Source: Streptomyces dysideae (GTDB taxonomy: Bacteria; Actinomycetota; Actinomycetes; Streptomycetales; Streptomycetaceae). From it: a stretch of 64,000 nucleotides of DNA. Both the position numbers and the translations under genes were made by a program. Shown one piece after another: positions 43,660-51,936 of this stretch (the first letter of the stretch is position 1; every line of letters begins with the position of its first letter). The notes under the pieces are model-generated. The model was not told the DNA's origin and did no database searches. It saw only the letters and a list, made by a program, of their open reading frames with translations. The DNA lies in assembly GCF_001514305.1 (NCBI RefSeq), contig NZ_KQ949102.1:1-64000 (forward strand). Direction: 5' to 3'.

Positions 43660-44709
43660 ATGTATCAGGGCCGGCTTCGGAGAGAGAATCCCGACCACCC
43701 CGTCCGTGCGGATCCGGGACTCGACTTCGAGCGGACCGTGGCCCGTCGGCTCGTGCACCGGGCCGCCGTGGCAGAGGTCTTCGTCACCGACGCGGTGGTG
43801 CTCGGCGAGGACCACTTCCTGGTCGGCAGCCAGTGGCCCCGTGACCACGCGCTCTACCACCCCGACGCCCAGCGCAGAAGCGACCCCCTGCTGTTCGCCG
43901 AGACGATCAGACAGGCGCTCGTCTACGTCGCCCACTGGCACTACGAAGTCCCGCTCGGCCACCGGTTCGTGGGGTACGACATGGACTTCGAGATCACCGA
44001 CCCGGGCGCTCTGTGCGTGGGCGGCCGGCCGATGCCGGTGGAGTTGGAGGCACGCTGGCAGTGGACCGACCGCCGCCCGCCCCGCCGGTACGGCGCGCGG
44101 CTGGAGGTCGCGCTGACTGTCGGGGGCCGTCGCTGCGGCCGCGGCAGCCTGCGGGTGGTGGCGCTCGACGAGCGCAGCTATCGCATCATCCGCGGGCGGA
44201 CCGGCCGGGCGGAGTCCGTGCCCGTCGCGGCCGAGGAGCCGTACGCACGGCTGGATCCGGGCCTGGTGGGTCGGCTGCGGGACAAGGACAGTGTGCTGGC
44301 GCGCGGTTCGGCGGCCGGCGAGTGGCTGCTGCGGCCGAACCTCGATCACGCCATCCTGTTCGACCACCCCACCGATCATCTGCCGCTGATGGTGCTCCTG
44401 GAGGGTTTCCGTCAGCTGGGGCACCTGATGACGCACTCGCCCACATCGCGGCCCGGCAGCCCCGCGCTCACGCTTGTGTCGGCGGCCGTCGACTGTCTGG
44501 CCTTCGCGGAACTCGACGTACCCACCCGACTCGTCGTACGCGAGAAGGCGACGGCCGCAGATCCGACGGCCGTGGACGTACGGGCCGAGCGTCGGCTGCA
44601 CCTCGACGCGCTCCAAGGCGACACCGTGGTCGCGAGCTGCGCTTCGGTCTGGGCTCCGGTGCGGCTCGCCACGGCGGCAGAGCGGCCTGTCGGGCTTACG
44701 GTGCCCTAG
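43660..44709 (+). CDS. AfsA-family butyrolactone synthase
   Basis: A 349-aa protein with GGGGGAGAGACG upstream of ATG 43660. Two AfsA hot-dog-like repeats are visible: VHRAAVAEVFVTDAVVLGED then DPLLFAETIRQALVYVAHW in the first half, and DHPTDHLPLMVLLEGFRQLG in the second. AfsA condenses a beta-ketoacyl chain with dihydroxyacetone phosphate to give a butenolide phosphate, the precursor of A-factor-type signals. It is the signal-synthesis partner of the divergent receptor gene, followed by an acyl-CoA dehydrogenase-like gene and a HAD phosphatase-like gene. Confidence 0.92.
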   Translation: MYQGRLRRENPDHPVRADPGLDFERTVARRLVHRAAVAEVFVTDAVVLGEDHFLVGSQWPRDHALYHPDAQRRSDPLLFAETIRQALVYVAHWHYEVPLGHRFVGYDMDFEITDPGALCVGGRPMPVELEARWQWTDRRPPRRYGARLEVALTVGGRRCGRGSLRVVALDERSYRIIRGRTGRAESVPVAAEEPYARLDPGLVGRLRDKDSVLARGSAAGEWLLRPNLDHAILFDHPTDHLPLMVLLEGFRQLGHLMTHSPTSRPGSPALTLVSAAVDCLAFAELDVPTRLVVREKATAADPTAVDVRAERRLHLDALQGDTVVASCASVWAPVRLATAAERPVGLTVP

Positions 44710-44806
44710 TTCGTGAGAGCGGACGCCGCCCTCTCGCACGGGCACGCAACAACACTCCATGCCCCGCCTCCTCGTTGCTGCCTCGGGCATGGTCGGCGAA
44801 CCACTT

Positions 44807-44828
44807 ACATACCGTCGGGAAGGAATCC
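44807..44828 (+). promoter_or_regulatory. Putative butyrolactone-receptor operator, site 3
   Basis: ACATACCGTCGGGAAGGAAT lies about 95 bp upstream of the acyl-CoA dehydrogenase-like gene. It resembles the site at 36681 (ATACCGTC-n-n-GAAGGAA). Together the three sites suggest a common regulator. Confidence 0.5.
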
Positions 44829-44922
44829 TACTGGAGCATGGCGGAAAATCGAAGGGCCGTGGCGTCTTTGCGTCGGCGGCGCACTCAACAGCCTCTGCGG
44901 GGCCGATCGAGGGACGGACGCC

Positions 44923-46095
44923 GTGACTGACGCCGATATACGACGAGTTCGAGCCACGCCGAGCGGACCGTCCGAGGGGCTCGACGCCCATGCGGTGAGA
45001 CGGGCGGCGGATACGGCACGTCGTGACGCCCGCGCGGCGCAGCGGGATCGGCGGCTGACGGACGGGACGGTCGCCGCCGTGGCGAACGCGGGCTTCGCGC
45101 GGCATTTCGTCCCACGGCGATGGGGTGGTGACGAGGGGACGTTCGCCGAGGTGTTCCGAGCGGCCGCCGGGGTGGGGGAGGGATGTGCCTCCGCCGCGTG
45201 GTGTGCCGTCCTGTGGGCGGCACACGGGCGGTTCGCGGCGCTGCTGCCGGAGGAGGGCCAGAAGGAGATCTGGGGTGAGGGCCCCGACGTCCGGATCGCC
45301 GCCGCCCTCATGCCACCGTCGGGAAGCGCGTCCAGGGTGTCCAGAGGGTGGCTTCTCCAGGGAGAGTGGGATCTGACCAGCGGCGTCGACCACGCCCAGT
45401 GGATGCTGCTCGCCGCGCCGGAAGCCGATGAACCGGGCCGCCCGGTGCGGGTCTTCGCTGTCCCGAGAAGGCGTGTGACCGTGCATGACACCTGGAACGC
45501 CACGGGGCTGCGCGCCACCGGCAGCAACACCGTCGTCCTCGACGCGACCGTGGTGCCCGACAGCCGCAGCGTCCCCCTTGCCGTACTGCTCGCCGGCGAC
45601 GGCGGGGGAGACGCGCCCCGGTGCCACGCCGCGCCCGCCCATCTCGCGGGCGGGCTCATGTTCTGCGCCCCCGCGGCGGGCGCCGCCCGCCGGGCCCTCA
45701 CCGTCTGGAACCGCTGGGCCCGGACGGCCGCGCCCGGTGGTGTACGGCCCTTGGACCGCGCGTCGGTGCAGGAGCGCCTCGCCCGCTCGGCCGCGGAGAT
45801 CGAGGCGGCCGAGCTGATGTTGTGTACGGCGGCGGACAGGGCGGACGTCGGGGCGATCACCGAGGCGGCGACAGCGGTCAACCGGCGGGACGCCACCCTC
45901 GCGGTGGACTGGCTGGCCACCGCGGTCGATCGGCTCTTCCGCACTGGCGGGGCACATCTGCGTGACGCGGAAGGCGAGTTGCACCGGCACTGGTCGGATG
46001 TCCTGACCGTTGCTTCCCACGGCGCACTGCGCCTGGAGCCGGCCGCCGAGGCCTACGCCCGCTCCCTCGAAGCCCACGGGGGCGGCGATGCCTGA
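44923..46095 (+). CDS. Acyl-CoA dehydrogenase/flavin-monooxygenase-like protein
   Basis: A 390-aa protein starting at GTG 44923. The order of FARHFVPRRWGGDEGTFAEV, GEWDLTSGVDHAQWMLLAA, GLRATGSNTVVLDATVVP and the helical C-terminus is typical of the acyl-CoA dehydrogenase fold, including HsaA-like flavin monooxygenases. Similar genes (acyl-CoA oxidase type) take part in making avenolide-like signals. Its place between afsA-like and HAD genes suggests a role in finishing the signal molecule, for example side-chain oxidation; that is inference. The usual catalytic Glu was not identified. Confidence 0.8.
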   Translation: MTDADIRRVRATPSGPSEGLDAHAVRRAADTARRDARAAQRDRRLTDGTVAAVANAGFARHFVPRRWGGDEGTFAEVFRAAAGVGEGCASAAWCAVLWAAHGRFAALLPEEGQKEIWGEGPDVRIAAALMPPSGSASRVSRGWLLQGEWDLTSGVDHAQWMLLAAPEADEPGRPVRVFAVPRRRVTVHDTWNATGLRATGSNTVVLDATVVPDSRSVPLAVLLAGDGGGDAPRCHAAPAHLAGGLMFCAPAAGAARRALTVWNRWARTAAPGGVRPLDRASVQERLARSAAEIEAAELMLCTAADRADVGAITEAATAVNRRDATLAVDWLATAVDRLFRTGGAHLRDAEGELHRHWSDVLTVASHGALRLEPAAEAYARSLEAHGGGDA

Positions 46096-46783
46096 CACAC
46101 CTGGGCCGGCACCCCGACGGCTGGTGTTCAGCGACGTCGACGAGACCCTGCTCAGCGGCAAGAGCCTGTTCGACTTCCTGGACTTCTACTTCGCCGGGCG
46201 GCACGGAGCCGAGGGAGCCCGCCACGCGGCGGGGACACGGCATCGTATCGCCGCCCTGGTGGCCGCGGGCTCCCCGCGGGAGGTGGGGAACCGGGCCTAC
46301 TACGAGGCATGGCGGGGCGAACGTCTGGACGCGGTGACGGACTGGGGCGCCAGATGGTTCCGCGGGAGGAGCGGCACGCCGGGCTTCTATGTGCCCGCCG
46401 TCCGCGCAGCGCTGCGCGAGCACCGGAACGCCGGGGACCATGTCGTGCTGGTGTCGGGTTCCCTGCCCGCGGTGGTGGACCCCGTCGCGGCCGATGTCGG
46501 CGCCCGTCATGTGCTCTGCACCCGCCCCGAGGTGCGGGACGGCGTCCTCACCGGAGCTGTCGTCGGCGAGCCCCGCATCGGGGAGGGGAAACGAAGAGCC
46601 GTGCACGACCTGGCCGCGGGCTACCCGGACATCAGCCTGTCCGACTGCTACGGATACGGAGACCATGCCTCGGACCTGCCGATGCTCACCGAGGTAGGAC
46701 ACCCCGTCGTCGTCGGCGGCAGCCCGGACCTGCTGGCGCAGATACCCCACGCGCGTGTCCTGCTGGGCGGCGGGCCGCTCTGA
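46088..46783 (+). CDS. HAD-superfamily phosphatase (SerB-like)
   Basis: A 231-aa protein; ATG 46088 overlaps the end of the previous gene by 8 bases. Motif I is VFSDVDETLLSG, motif II HVVLVSGSLP, motif III GEGKRRAV and motif IV CYGYGDHASDLPML: a complete HAD-IB set. Butyrolactone biosynthesis needs removal of a phosphate after the AfsA reaction, and this enzyme is a good candidate for it. Confidence 0.85.
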   Translation: MPDTPGPAPRRLVFSDVDETLLSGKSLFDFLDFYFAGRHGAEGARHAAGTRHRIAALVAAGSPREVGNRAYYEAWRGERLDAVTDWGARWFRGRSGTPGFYVPAVRAALREHRNAGDHVVLVSGSLPAVVDPVAADVGARHVLCTRPEVRDGVLTGAVVGEPRIGEGKRRAVHDLAAGYPDISLSDCYGYGDHASDLPMLTEVGHPVVVGGSPDLLAQIPHARVLLGGGPL

Positions 46784-46823
46784 GCCGGCCGAGCGCCGGA
46801 CGTCGGCCGCCGTCGTTCGGCGG

Positions 46824-47411
46824 TCATGTGCCGCACTCCGTGTCGCTCGGAGACAGCAACTGCCAGAACTGGGAGACCTGCTCGGTGCCGTCGCCGGGCC
46901 CGGTCGTCGGCGCGGTGTAGTACAGCCCGAAAATCAGGGCCACGACCAGTGAGCTGATCAGCTCCGGGCACTGCCGGGTGGTCAGCTCCCGCCTCTCCTG
47001 GGCGTCGCCGACGAGCCGGGTGAGGGTGGCCGACAGATCGCTGATGACAGTGGGCGGGCGTCCGTGGGTACAGCCCTCCTCGAACGCGAGACGGGTCCCG
47101 GCGCGGAACCGGAGGTCCGACTGCATCCGGCGTACGAAACCGTCCGTGACGCGGCGCAGGTTCGCGAGCGGTGGGTCACCCTCACCGATCTCTTGAAGCA
47201 GTTCCTGCCCCACCCGGTGGAACGCCGAGGTGAACACGGCGGCGAGGGCCTCCTTGGAGGGGAAGTGGGCGTACAACGCGCCTTTGGTCATGCCGACATG
47301 GCCCGCGATGCGCTGGAGATTGGCGCCCGCGTAGCCATGGCGCGAGAACTCGTCGGCCGACGCGTCCAAGAACCGCTCATGAGTGCGCGAAGCCCGCTCC
47401 TGTTTCGCCAT
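46824..47411 (-). CDS. Second TetR regulator, butyrolactone-receptor family
   Basis: A 195-aa protein starting at ATG 47411. MAKQERASRTHERFLDASAD then IAGHVGMTKGALYAHFPSKE is the DNA-binding part, with the KQERA start typical of ScbR-like proteins. The ligand domain is less like true receptors than that of 42886-43557, so it may be a pseudo-receptor that binds antibiotics or intermediates. It converges on the HAD gene. Upstream AT-rich DNA (47445-47472) holds AAAAGTC/AATCTTTT half-sites. Confidence 0.8.
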   Translation of the reverse strand: MAKQERASRTHERFLDASADEFSRHGYAGANLQRIAGHVGMTKGALYAHFPSKEALAAVFTSAFHRVGQELLQEIGEGDPPLANLRRVTDGFVRRMQSDLRFRAGTRLAFEEGCTHGRPPTVISDLSATLTRLVGDAQERRELTTRQCPELISSLVVALIFGLYYTAPTTGPGDGTEQVSQFWQLLSPSDTECGT

Positions 47412-47814
47412 GACTACCCCTCCGTCGACGCTCTGCCGCTCGCAATAAAAGTCGTTGGCGAATCTTTTCCTGTCGGTGGAGCGCTTACAAGCCCGGGAGG
47501 GGATGCGGCTCAAACGGCCGTGGCAGATCGCGAGCGGCGGCTCCGGCGCAGGACTTCTCGCGGGGCTTCGCCGACTTCGACATTGGCCTGGAGATGGCGA
47601 ACCGTGCGCTGTCCTTCAGCCGGATCACGGTGGTACGACCTCGCCGAGCGCGGCCGGTATTCGTGCGCGGTCCTGTGGCTGGGGAACATCTACCGGGTCG
47701 TCACCGCCGACTTGCTCAAGCTGTTCCACATTGCTGTGCCGGAGCGCCCGGCGCCGAAGAGCCGACCGCTGCGACATCCGAGGTGAAGACGGACCCTAGA
47801 TCGACCGGACGGCG
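47412..47814. other. Intergenic stretch with degraded coding fragments
   Basis: On the plus strand about 47560-47760 shows protein-like pieces in two frames: MANRALSFSRITVVRP in one, then WYDLAERGRYSCAVLWLGN with IYRVVTADLLKLFH in the other. A single shift near 47632 would join them. I do not recognise the family. It is probably a decayed gene; no start or stop structure supports function. Confidence 0.4.
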
Positions 47815-48090
47815 AGTCCGGCGCCTCCTGGCCGGCCTCCCCTCGGGCTGCCACCTCGTCGTCAGCGACAGCACGGCCACGAGCGAGGGCATGACTGCCG
47901 CGGCGGAGGCGTACGACGCGAGCGGCGCCGTGCCATAACCACGTGAGCAGCATCGGCGAGATCGCCGCCTACCTGGCGGTCTCGGCCTGGTGGACCCGGA
48001 CATCGTTCAGGTGCCCGACTGGTGGCCCGACACACAGGGGCCGAGTGATGCCGCGGTGGCGGTGGTAGACGCGTACTGCGGGGTCGGGGC
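47815..48090 (+). pseudogene. DUF574-type SAM methyltransferase, C-terminal remnant
   Basis: RRLLAGLPSGCHLVVSDSTA is followed, after frame changes near 47935 and 47980, by LVDPDIVQVPDWWPDTQG and DAYCGVGAQ. This order matches the C-terminus of the S-adenosylmethionine-dependent methyltransferase family PF04672 (LPSGSYLVxSH...LVxPGLVPVxxWRP...YGGVGRK). At least two frameshifts and loss of the N-terminus make it a remnant. Confidence 0.55.
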
Positions 48091-48135
48091 GCAAGGCCTG
48101 AGGGCCGGTGCTCATGGCCCACTCCGACGGTCGGC

Positions 48136-49398
48136 TCATGACACACGGCCTTTCGCTTCCGGCGTGGGCCCGGGCCGCGGCAGGTCGATGCCGCGGGCGA
48201 GCAGGCCGGCGGCCAGGCTCCATCCCGCCAACGCCCACCACAGGGCCGCGGACCGCACGCCCGGCAGGCTTGTCGCCAGCAGTGGGGCGAGCGCGGTGGC
48301 GATGCCGACGAGGACCTGGTTGGAGGCCAGATAGGTGCCGCGCTCCTCGTCCGGCGGCAGGCCGGTCAGCAGCACCAGGGACGCCTGCGACACCGCCAGC
48401 TCCCCGATGGTGTACACCGTCATGCCCGCGGTGAGGACGACGAGGGCCACGGTCGGGGAGACGGTCCTCGCCAGGGCCGCGGCGGCGAAGAGCACGACGT
48501 AACAGAGCCCGCCGACGGCGAGGACATGACCGGGGCGCAGCCGGTCCAGCAGGCGGCTGAGCGGCAGTGGCAGCGCGGTGAGAAGCGCGGTGTTGACGGC
48601 GAACAGCACGCCCACCGTCCAGGACGGCAGCGCCAGTTCCCGCAGGACGAACACCGGCAGCGCGCTCTCCATGGCCAGCGCGGCCGCCCACAGCAGGGCG
48701 TTCGCGGAGGCGACCCGCACGAAGGCACGGTGCTTCCAAGGCCGGATCCGGGCGTGCGCGGGCCGTGCGCCTTCGGCCGGGGCGCCGGGCGGTGTGGTGG
48801 GCAGGCCCAGGCACAGGACGGCGGTCATGACGAAGCTGGCCGCGTTCACCAGGCCGAGCACCACGAATCCGGAGGCGGTGTCCACGACGAACACCGCGGC
48901 GAGCAGCGCCCCGGCCCCCATGCCCCCGTTGAACGTAACCCGTGACAGGGCGAGCCACCGGCTGCGCTGCTCCTCGTGAGCCAGCCGGGCCGCGAGCAGC
49001 GGAGTGGCCACCTGCTCGGCGCGGTTGCCGAGGGCGAGGGCCGTACCGCCCAGGACGAGGGGCCACACCCCCGGTACGGAGACGAACGCGACGAGGGCCA
49101 GGGCCCGGACGGCGGATGCCGCGACGAGGACGGTCCGGGGGCCGCACCGGTCGGCGAGCCGGCCGACCACGAACAGCCCCGGCAGCGCCAGGAGCGTCGT
49201 GATGGTCAGGGCCACGCCCACCGCCCTGAGGGACAGGCCGGACAGCGAGGTGAAGAACAGCAGGGAGAAGGGATAGAAGAACCCGGTGCCCAGCGCGTTG
49301 ACGAACCCGGATGCGCCGAACCACACCACGCCGCGCCCGCGCGGCAGGAACCCGGCGGGCGCGCCCACGTCCGGTGCCGAGGTGGTGGGCGGGGTCAT
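48136..49398 (-). CDS. MFS transporter
   Basis: A 420-aa protein starting at ATG 49398. Twelve hydrophobic segments are visible, with VVGRLADRCGPRTVLVAASA as the loop 2-3 MFS motif and LLDRLRPGHVLAVGGLCYVV as its second-half counterpart. Its ATG overlaps the stop of the FemAB-like gene by four bases, so they are translated together. It is a candidate exporter of the clavam-type product. It differs from the DHA1 protein at 37491. Confidence 0.9.
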   Translation of the reverse strand: MTPPTTSAPDVGAPAGFLPRGRGVVWFGASGFVNALGTGFFYPFSLLFFTSLSGLSLRAVGVALTITTLLALPGLFVVGRLADRCGPRTVLVAASAVRALALVAFVSVPGVWPLVLGGTALALGNRAEQVATPLLAARLAHEEQRSRWLALSRVTFNGGMGAGALLAAVFVVDTASGFVVLGLVNAASFVMTAVLCLGLPTTPPGAPAEGARPAHARIRPWKHRAFVRVASANALLWAAALAMESALPVFVLRELALPSWTVGVLFAVNTALLTALPLPLSRLLDRLRPGHVLAVGGLCYVVLFAAAALARTVSPTVALVVLTAGMTVYTIGELAVSQASLVLLTGLPPDEERGTYLASNQVLVGIATALAPLLATSLPGVRSAALWWALAGWSLAAGLLARGIDLPRPGPTPEAKGRVS

Positions 49399-50531
49399 GC
49401 GCGACCGCCCGGGCGCAGGACGTGGCAGCGCTGCTCCGTAGCCGTACACCCCCGGGACCGCTTGGTGTCCGTGCTGCCCAGGCCGTAGTGGATGACCGAC
49501 ACGCCGGCCGCGGCGGCCTCCTCGACGAGCCGGTAGTACAGCAGCTCGAAGTACAACGGCAGTCCCGTACGCCGCTGGTAGGCGTAGTCGTATCCGGTCT
49601 GGCGGGCGTACCAGTGGTCGCCGTGGCGCAGGATCAGGGCGAAGCCGCAGATGTCCCCGTCCGCGCGGGCCACCGCCGCGAACGCGTCGTCGCCGAAGGC
49701 GTCGCGGGTCTGGCGCAGCACCGGCAGCGACTGGTCCGGCGCCCACGTGATGCCGTATTTCCCGAGGAGTTCGGCCTCCAGGGCGGCGAAGCGGACGAGG
49801 TCCGCGTCGGCCAGGGGCTCCAGGGCCGTACGGACGTCGGCGGCCCGGACCCGGCGGCGTTCCGCGGCCACGGACACCCGGCGCTTGCGGGGCAGCGTGG
49901 CCAGATAGCCCTCGTATCCGTCCTTCGGCACCCGCAGCACGCTGTAGTGGCCCGAGACGAAGCTCTCGTATCCGCGCGCGGCCAGCAGCGCGCCCAACTG
50001 CCGGTCGGATTCCGCCGCCTCGCCCAGGTACAGGAAGCACAGCCCGGCCGCGCCCATGCCGTACGCCTGTGACTCCGCGGCCTCGACGAGCGGCGCCAGA
50101 TCGTGCTCGGTGGCGGAAGGGCCGTACAGGATCCGGGTGTTGCCGATGTGCCGGCCGCCGGCCAGCAGCGCGGGCAGGAGCACGGACGTCGGATCGTCCC
50201 CGAGGTCCGTCAGGAACTCGGCCGCCCCCGGCAGCCCGGCCTCCGCGCTGCCCCGCAGAACGGCGTCCGGGCGGCCCAGCATCCAGGGCACCGACGCGGT
50301 GGCCAGGGCGGTCGCCAGCGCCGCGACCGGTTGTCCGTCCCGTTCGGTCCACAGATACCGCATGGGCACACCCGCGGTCGCCTCGGCCACGTCCAGCCAG
50401 CGACAAGTCAGGAAGAGGTCACCGGGGCCGGCCAGGGCGTCCCAACCCCTGCGGGGCAGGTCCACGGCACGATCGACCGCCTGGACACCCGTCGGCAGGC
50501 GGTGATCCGGGTCCTGGACTCGGGCGGGCAT
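49395..50531 (-). CDS. FemAB/peptidogalycan-like acyltransferase (GNAT fold)
   Basis: A 378-aa protein. The C-terminal half has FAALEAELLGKYGITWAPDQ, DICGFALILRHGDHWYARQT and PLYFELLYYRLVEEAAAAGV, the pattern of the FemAB-like/peptidogalycan family, which has tandem GNAT domains. Members transfer acyl or aminoacyl groups, some from aminoacyl-tRNA. In a cluster without NRPS genes this is the best visible candidate for forming an amide or peptide bond. It is coupled to the MFS gene. Confidence 0.75.
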   Translation of the reverse strand: MPARVQDPDHRLPTGVQAVDRAVDLPRRGWDALAGPGDLFLTCRWLDVAEATAGVPMRYLWTERDGQPVAALATALATASVPWMLGRPDAVLRGSAEAGLPGAAEFLTDLGDDPTSVLLPALLAGGRHIGNTRILYGPSATEHDLAPLVEAAESQAYGMGAAGLCFLYLGEAAESDRQLGALLAARGYESFVSGHYSVLRVPKDGYEGYLATLPRKRRVSVAAERRRVRAADVRTALEPLADADLVRFAALEAELLGKYGITWAPDQSLPVLRQTRDAFGDDAFAAVARADGDICGFALILRHGDHWYARQTGYDYAYQRRTGLPLYFELLYYRLVEEAAAAGVSVIHYGLGSTDTKRSRGCTATEQRCHVLRPGGRA

Positions 50532-50735
50532 CGGGACTCCTCGTGGGGTGTGTTCGGGGCTGGGTGGGCGTGGTCCGGATGGGGTGGGGTGTCACGCACG
50601 GTCGAGGGTGCGGCGCGTGCGCTGGTGCGTGGGCGCGCCCGAGGTGTGACCGGTCGCGTGGACATCCGTTGGCGATGGTGGTCCGGGGTCTGGGCCCGGG
50701 TGAGCTTCCGGGGTTTCGCGGGGGTGGGCGGGGTG

Positions 50736-51512
50736 TTACTCGCGGTTGAGGATTCGGCGCATCCGTCGGCGTGGCAGGTCGGTGGCGAAGTCGGCTCGGT
50801 TGCGTAGGCGGGTGCTGTGTTGCATGGCGCGTAGCTGCTGGGTGTGGGGCAGGCTCAGGGTGTACTTGGTGGCGGCGAACGCCGGGAGGTCGTACGCGGC
50901 GAAGTGCAGCGCGCGCTTGAGCGCCGTGCGGGCGAGGTCGCCGTCCGGCACGATCTCGTGCAGCAGCCCGTCGGCCAGGGACGACTCGGGCGACCAGGGC
51001 TCGCCGGACATCAGCATGTTCTGCATCACGTGGCGCCCGACGGTGCGTTCCAGGAGGTAGCCGCCGAAGGTGCACGCGAGGCCCAGCTCGAAGTGCGGCA
51101 TCCGCAGCGAGCAGCTCTCCGATCCGAGGCGGTAGTCACAGGCGAGGGCGAGCATCAGGCCGATGCCGATGACATGGCCGTCGAGTGCGGCGACGGTCGG
51201 TTTGGGCATCTCCAGGCAGACGACGCACAGATCGGCGATGGCATCCGTCCAGGCGTCGGTCTCCGCACCGGCCGTGAGGTCGATCATCTCGCGGAAGTCG
51301 CATCCCACCGCGAAGGACTTGCCCTCCTGCGCGCGCAGTACCACCGACCGGACGGAGTCGTCCGCCGCCAACTCGCCCAGGAGGCTCTGCAGTTCACGCA
51401 TACGCCGACTGCTCATGGCGTTTCCGTGATGCCGGTCCGCGAACATCACGACCGCCGTCGGTCCGCTGCGCTCGCAGACGAAGGTCCCGTGGGAGGGATC
51501 AGCGCCGGACAC
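50736..51512 (-). CDS. Crotonase-superfamily protein with carboxymethylproline-synthase-like layout
   Basis: A 258-aa enoyl-CoA hydratase/isomerase-fold protein. GKSFAVGCDFREM and ALDGHVIGIGLMLALACDYR form the oxyanion-hole regions. From memory these align by eye with carbapenem enzyme CarB (SFSAGGDFNEV; DGYAIGMGFQFALMFDQRL), as do MPHFELGLAC and the later ASTKY-type helix. The CarB glutamate position (MPEL) is His here, with a Glu two residues on. It may therefore catalyse a different reaction on a CoA ester. Its start overlaps the end of the upstream small gene. Confidence 0.75.
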   Translation of the reverse strand: MSGADPSHGTFVCERSGPTAVVMFADRHHGNAMSSRRMRELQSLLGELAADDSVRSVVLRAQEGKSFAVGCDFREMIDLTAGAETDAWTDAIADLCVVCLEMPKPTVAALDGHVIGIGLMLALACDYRLGSESCSLRMPHFELGLACTFGGYLLERTVGRHVMQNMLMSGEPWSPESSLADGLLHEIVPDGDLARTALKRALHFAAYDLPAFAATKYTLSLPHTQQLRAMQHSTRLRNRADFATDLPRRRMRRILNRE

Positions 51513-51867
51513 CGCTGCGGTGCTCCCATTCCGCCACGATCACCGCCAGGTCGCCGAGCGTGAAGCCGGCAGCGGTCATCTCCCGGGCCTTCGGCTCGCC
51601 CAGCACGGCCTGGAAGGCCGCGAGAGCGTCCGAGCCGTCGTGGAACCGCCGCCATTGGGTGAGGGACAGCGTGTACGGGGACGGCAATGCGAAGGTCACG
51701 CCCTTGAGTTCATAACGGAACGGGCCCGGCAGCGACCTGGCGTACTGGCGTGCGCGTGCGTCCAGCGACACGGTGCCGTCGTCGGCCGCCGCAGTGAGCG
51801 GACGACACACGGTGGCGGGCGCGTACACGGTGCTCGTCTGCGGGGCTATCGGATCGGTGGCGGGCAT
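51499..51867 (-). CDS. Small uncharacterised protein
   Basis: A 122-aa protein starting at ATG 51867. I do not recognise a domain. It contains LPGPFRYELKGVTFALPSPY and ends EMTAAGFTLGDLAVIVAEWE, a helical tail somewhat like phage tail-assembly chaperones. There is no DSL motif, so it is not a phosphopantetheine carrier. It overlaps the crotonase gene by 14 bases, suggesting coupled expression. Confidence 0.6.
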   Translation of the reverse strand: MPATDPIAPQTSTVYAPATVCRPLTAAADDGTVSLDARARQYARSLPGPFRYELKGVTFALPSPYTLSLTQWRRFHDGSDALAAFQAVLGEPKAREMTAAGFTLGDLAVIVAEWEHRSGVRR

Positions 51868-51936
51868 ACGGGCTCCAGGGAGTGACGGAGGAAGTCACGG
51901 GTCGGGTCGAGTCGGGTGGGGACGGACCGGAGGCGC

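Noticed and set aside
50736..51512. Firm naming of the crotonase as carboxymethylproline synthase
   Set aside because: The catalytic Glu position is His and the comparison is from memory, so only a resemblance is claimed.
51499..51867. Acyl or peptidyl carrier protein
   Set aside because: No DSL/GGxS phosphopantetheine site is found.
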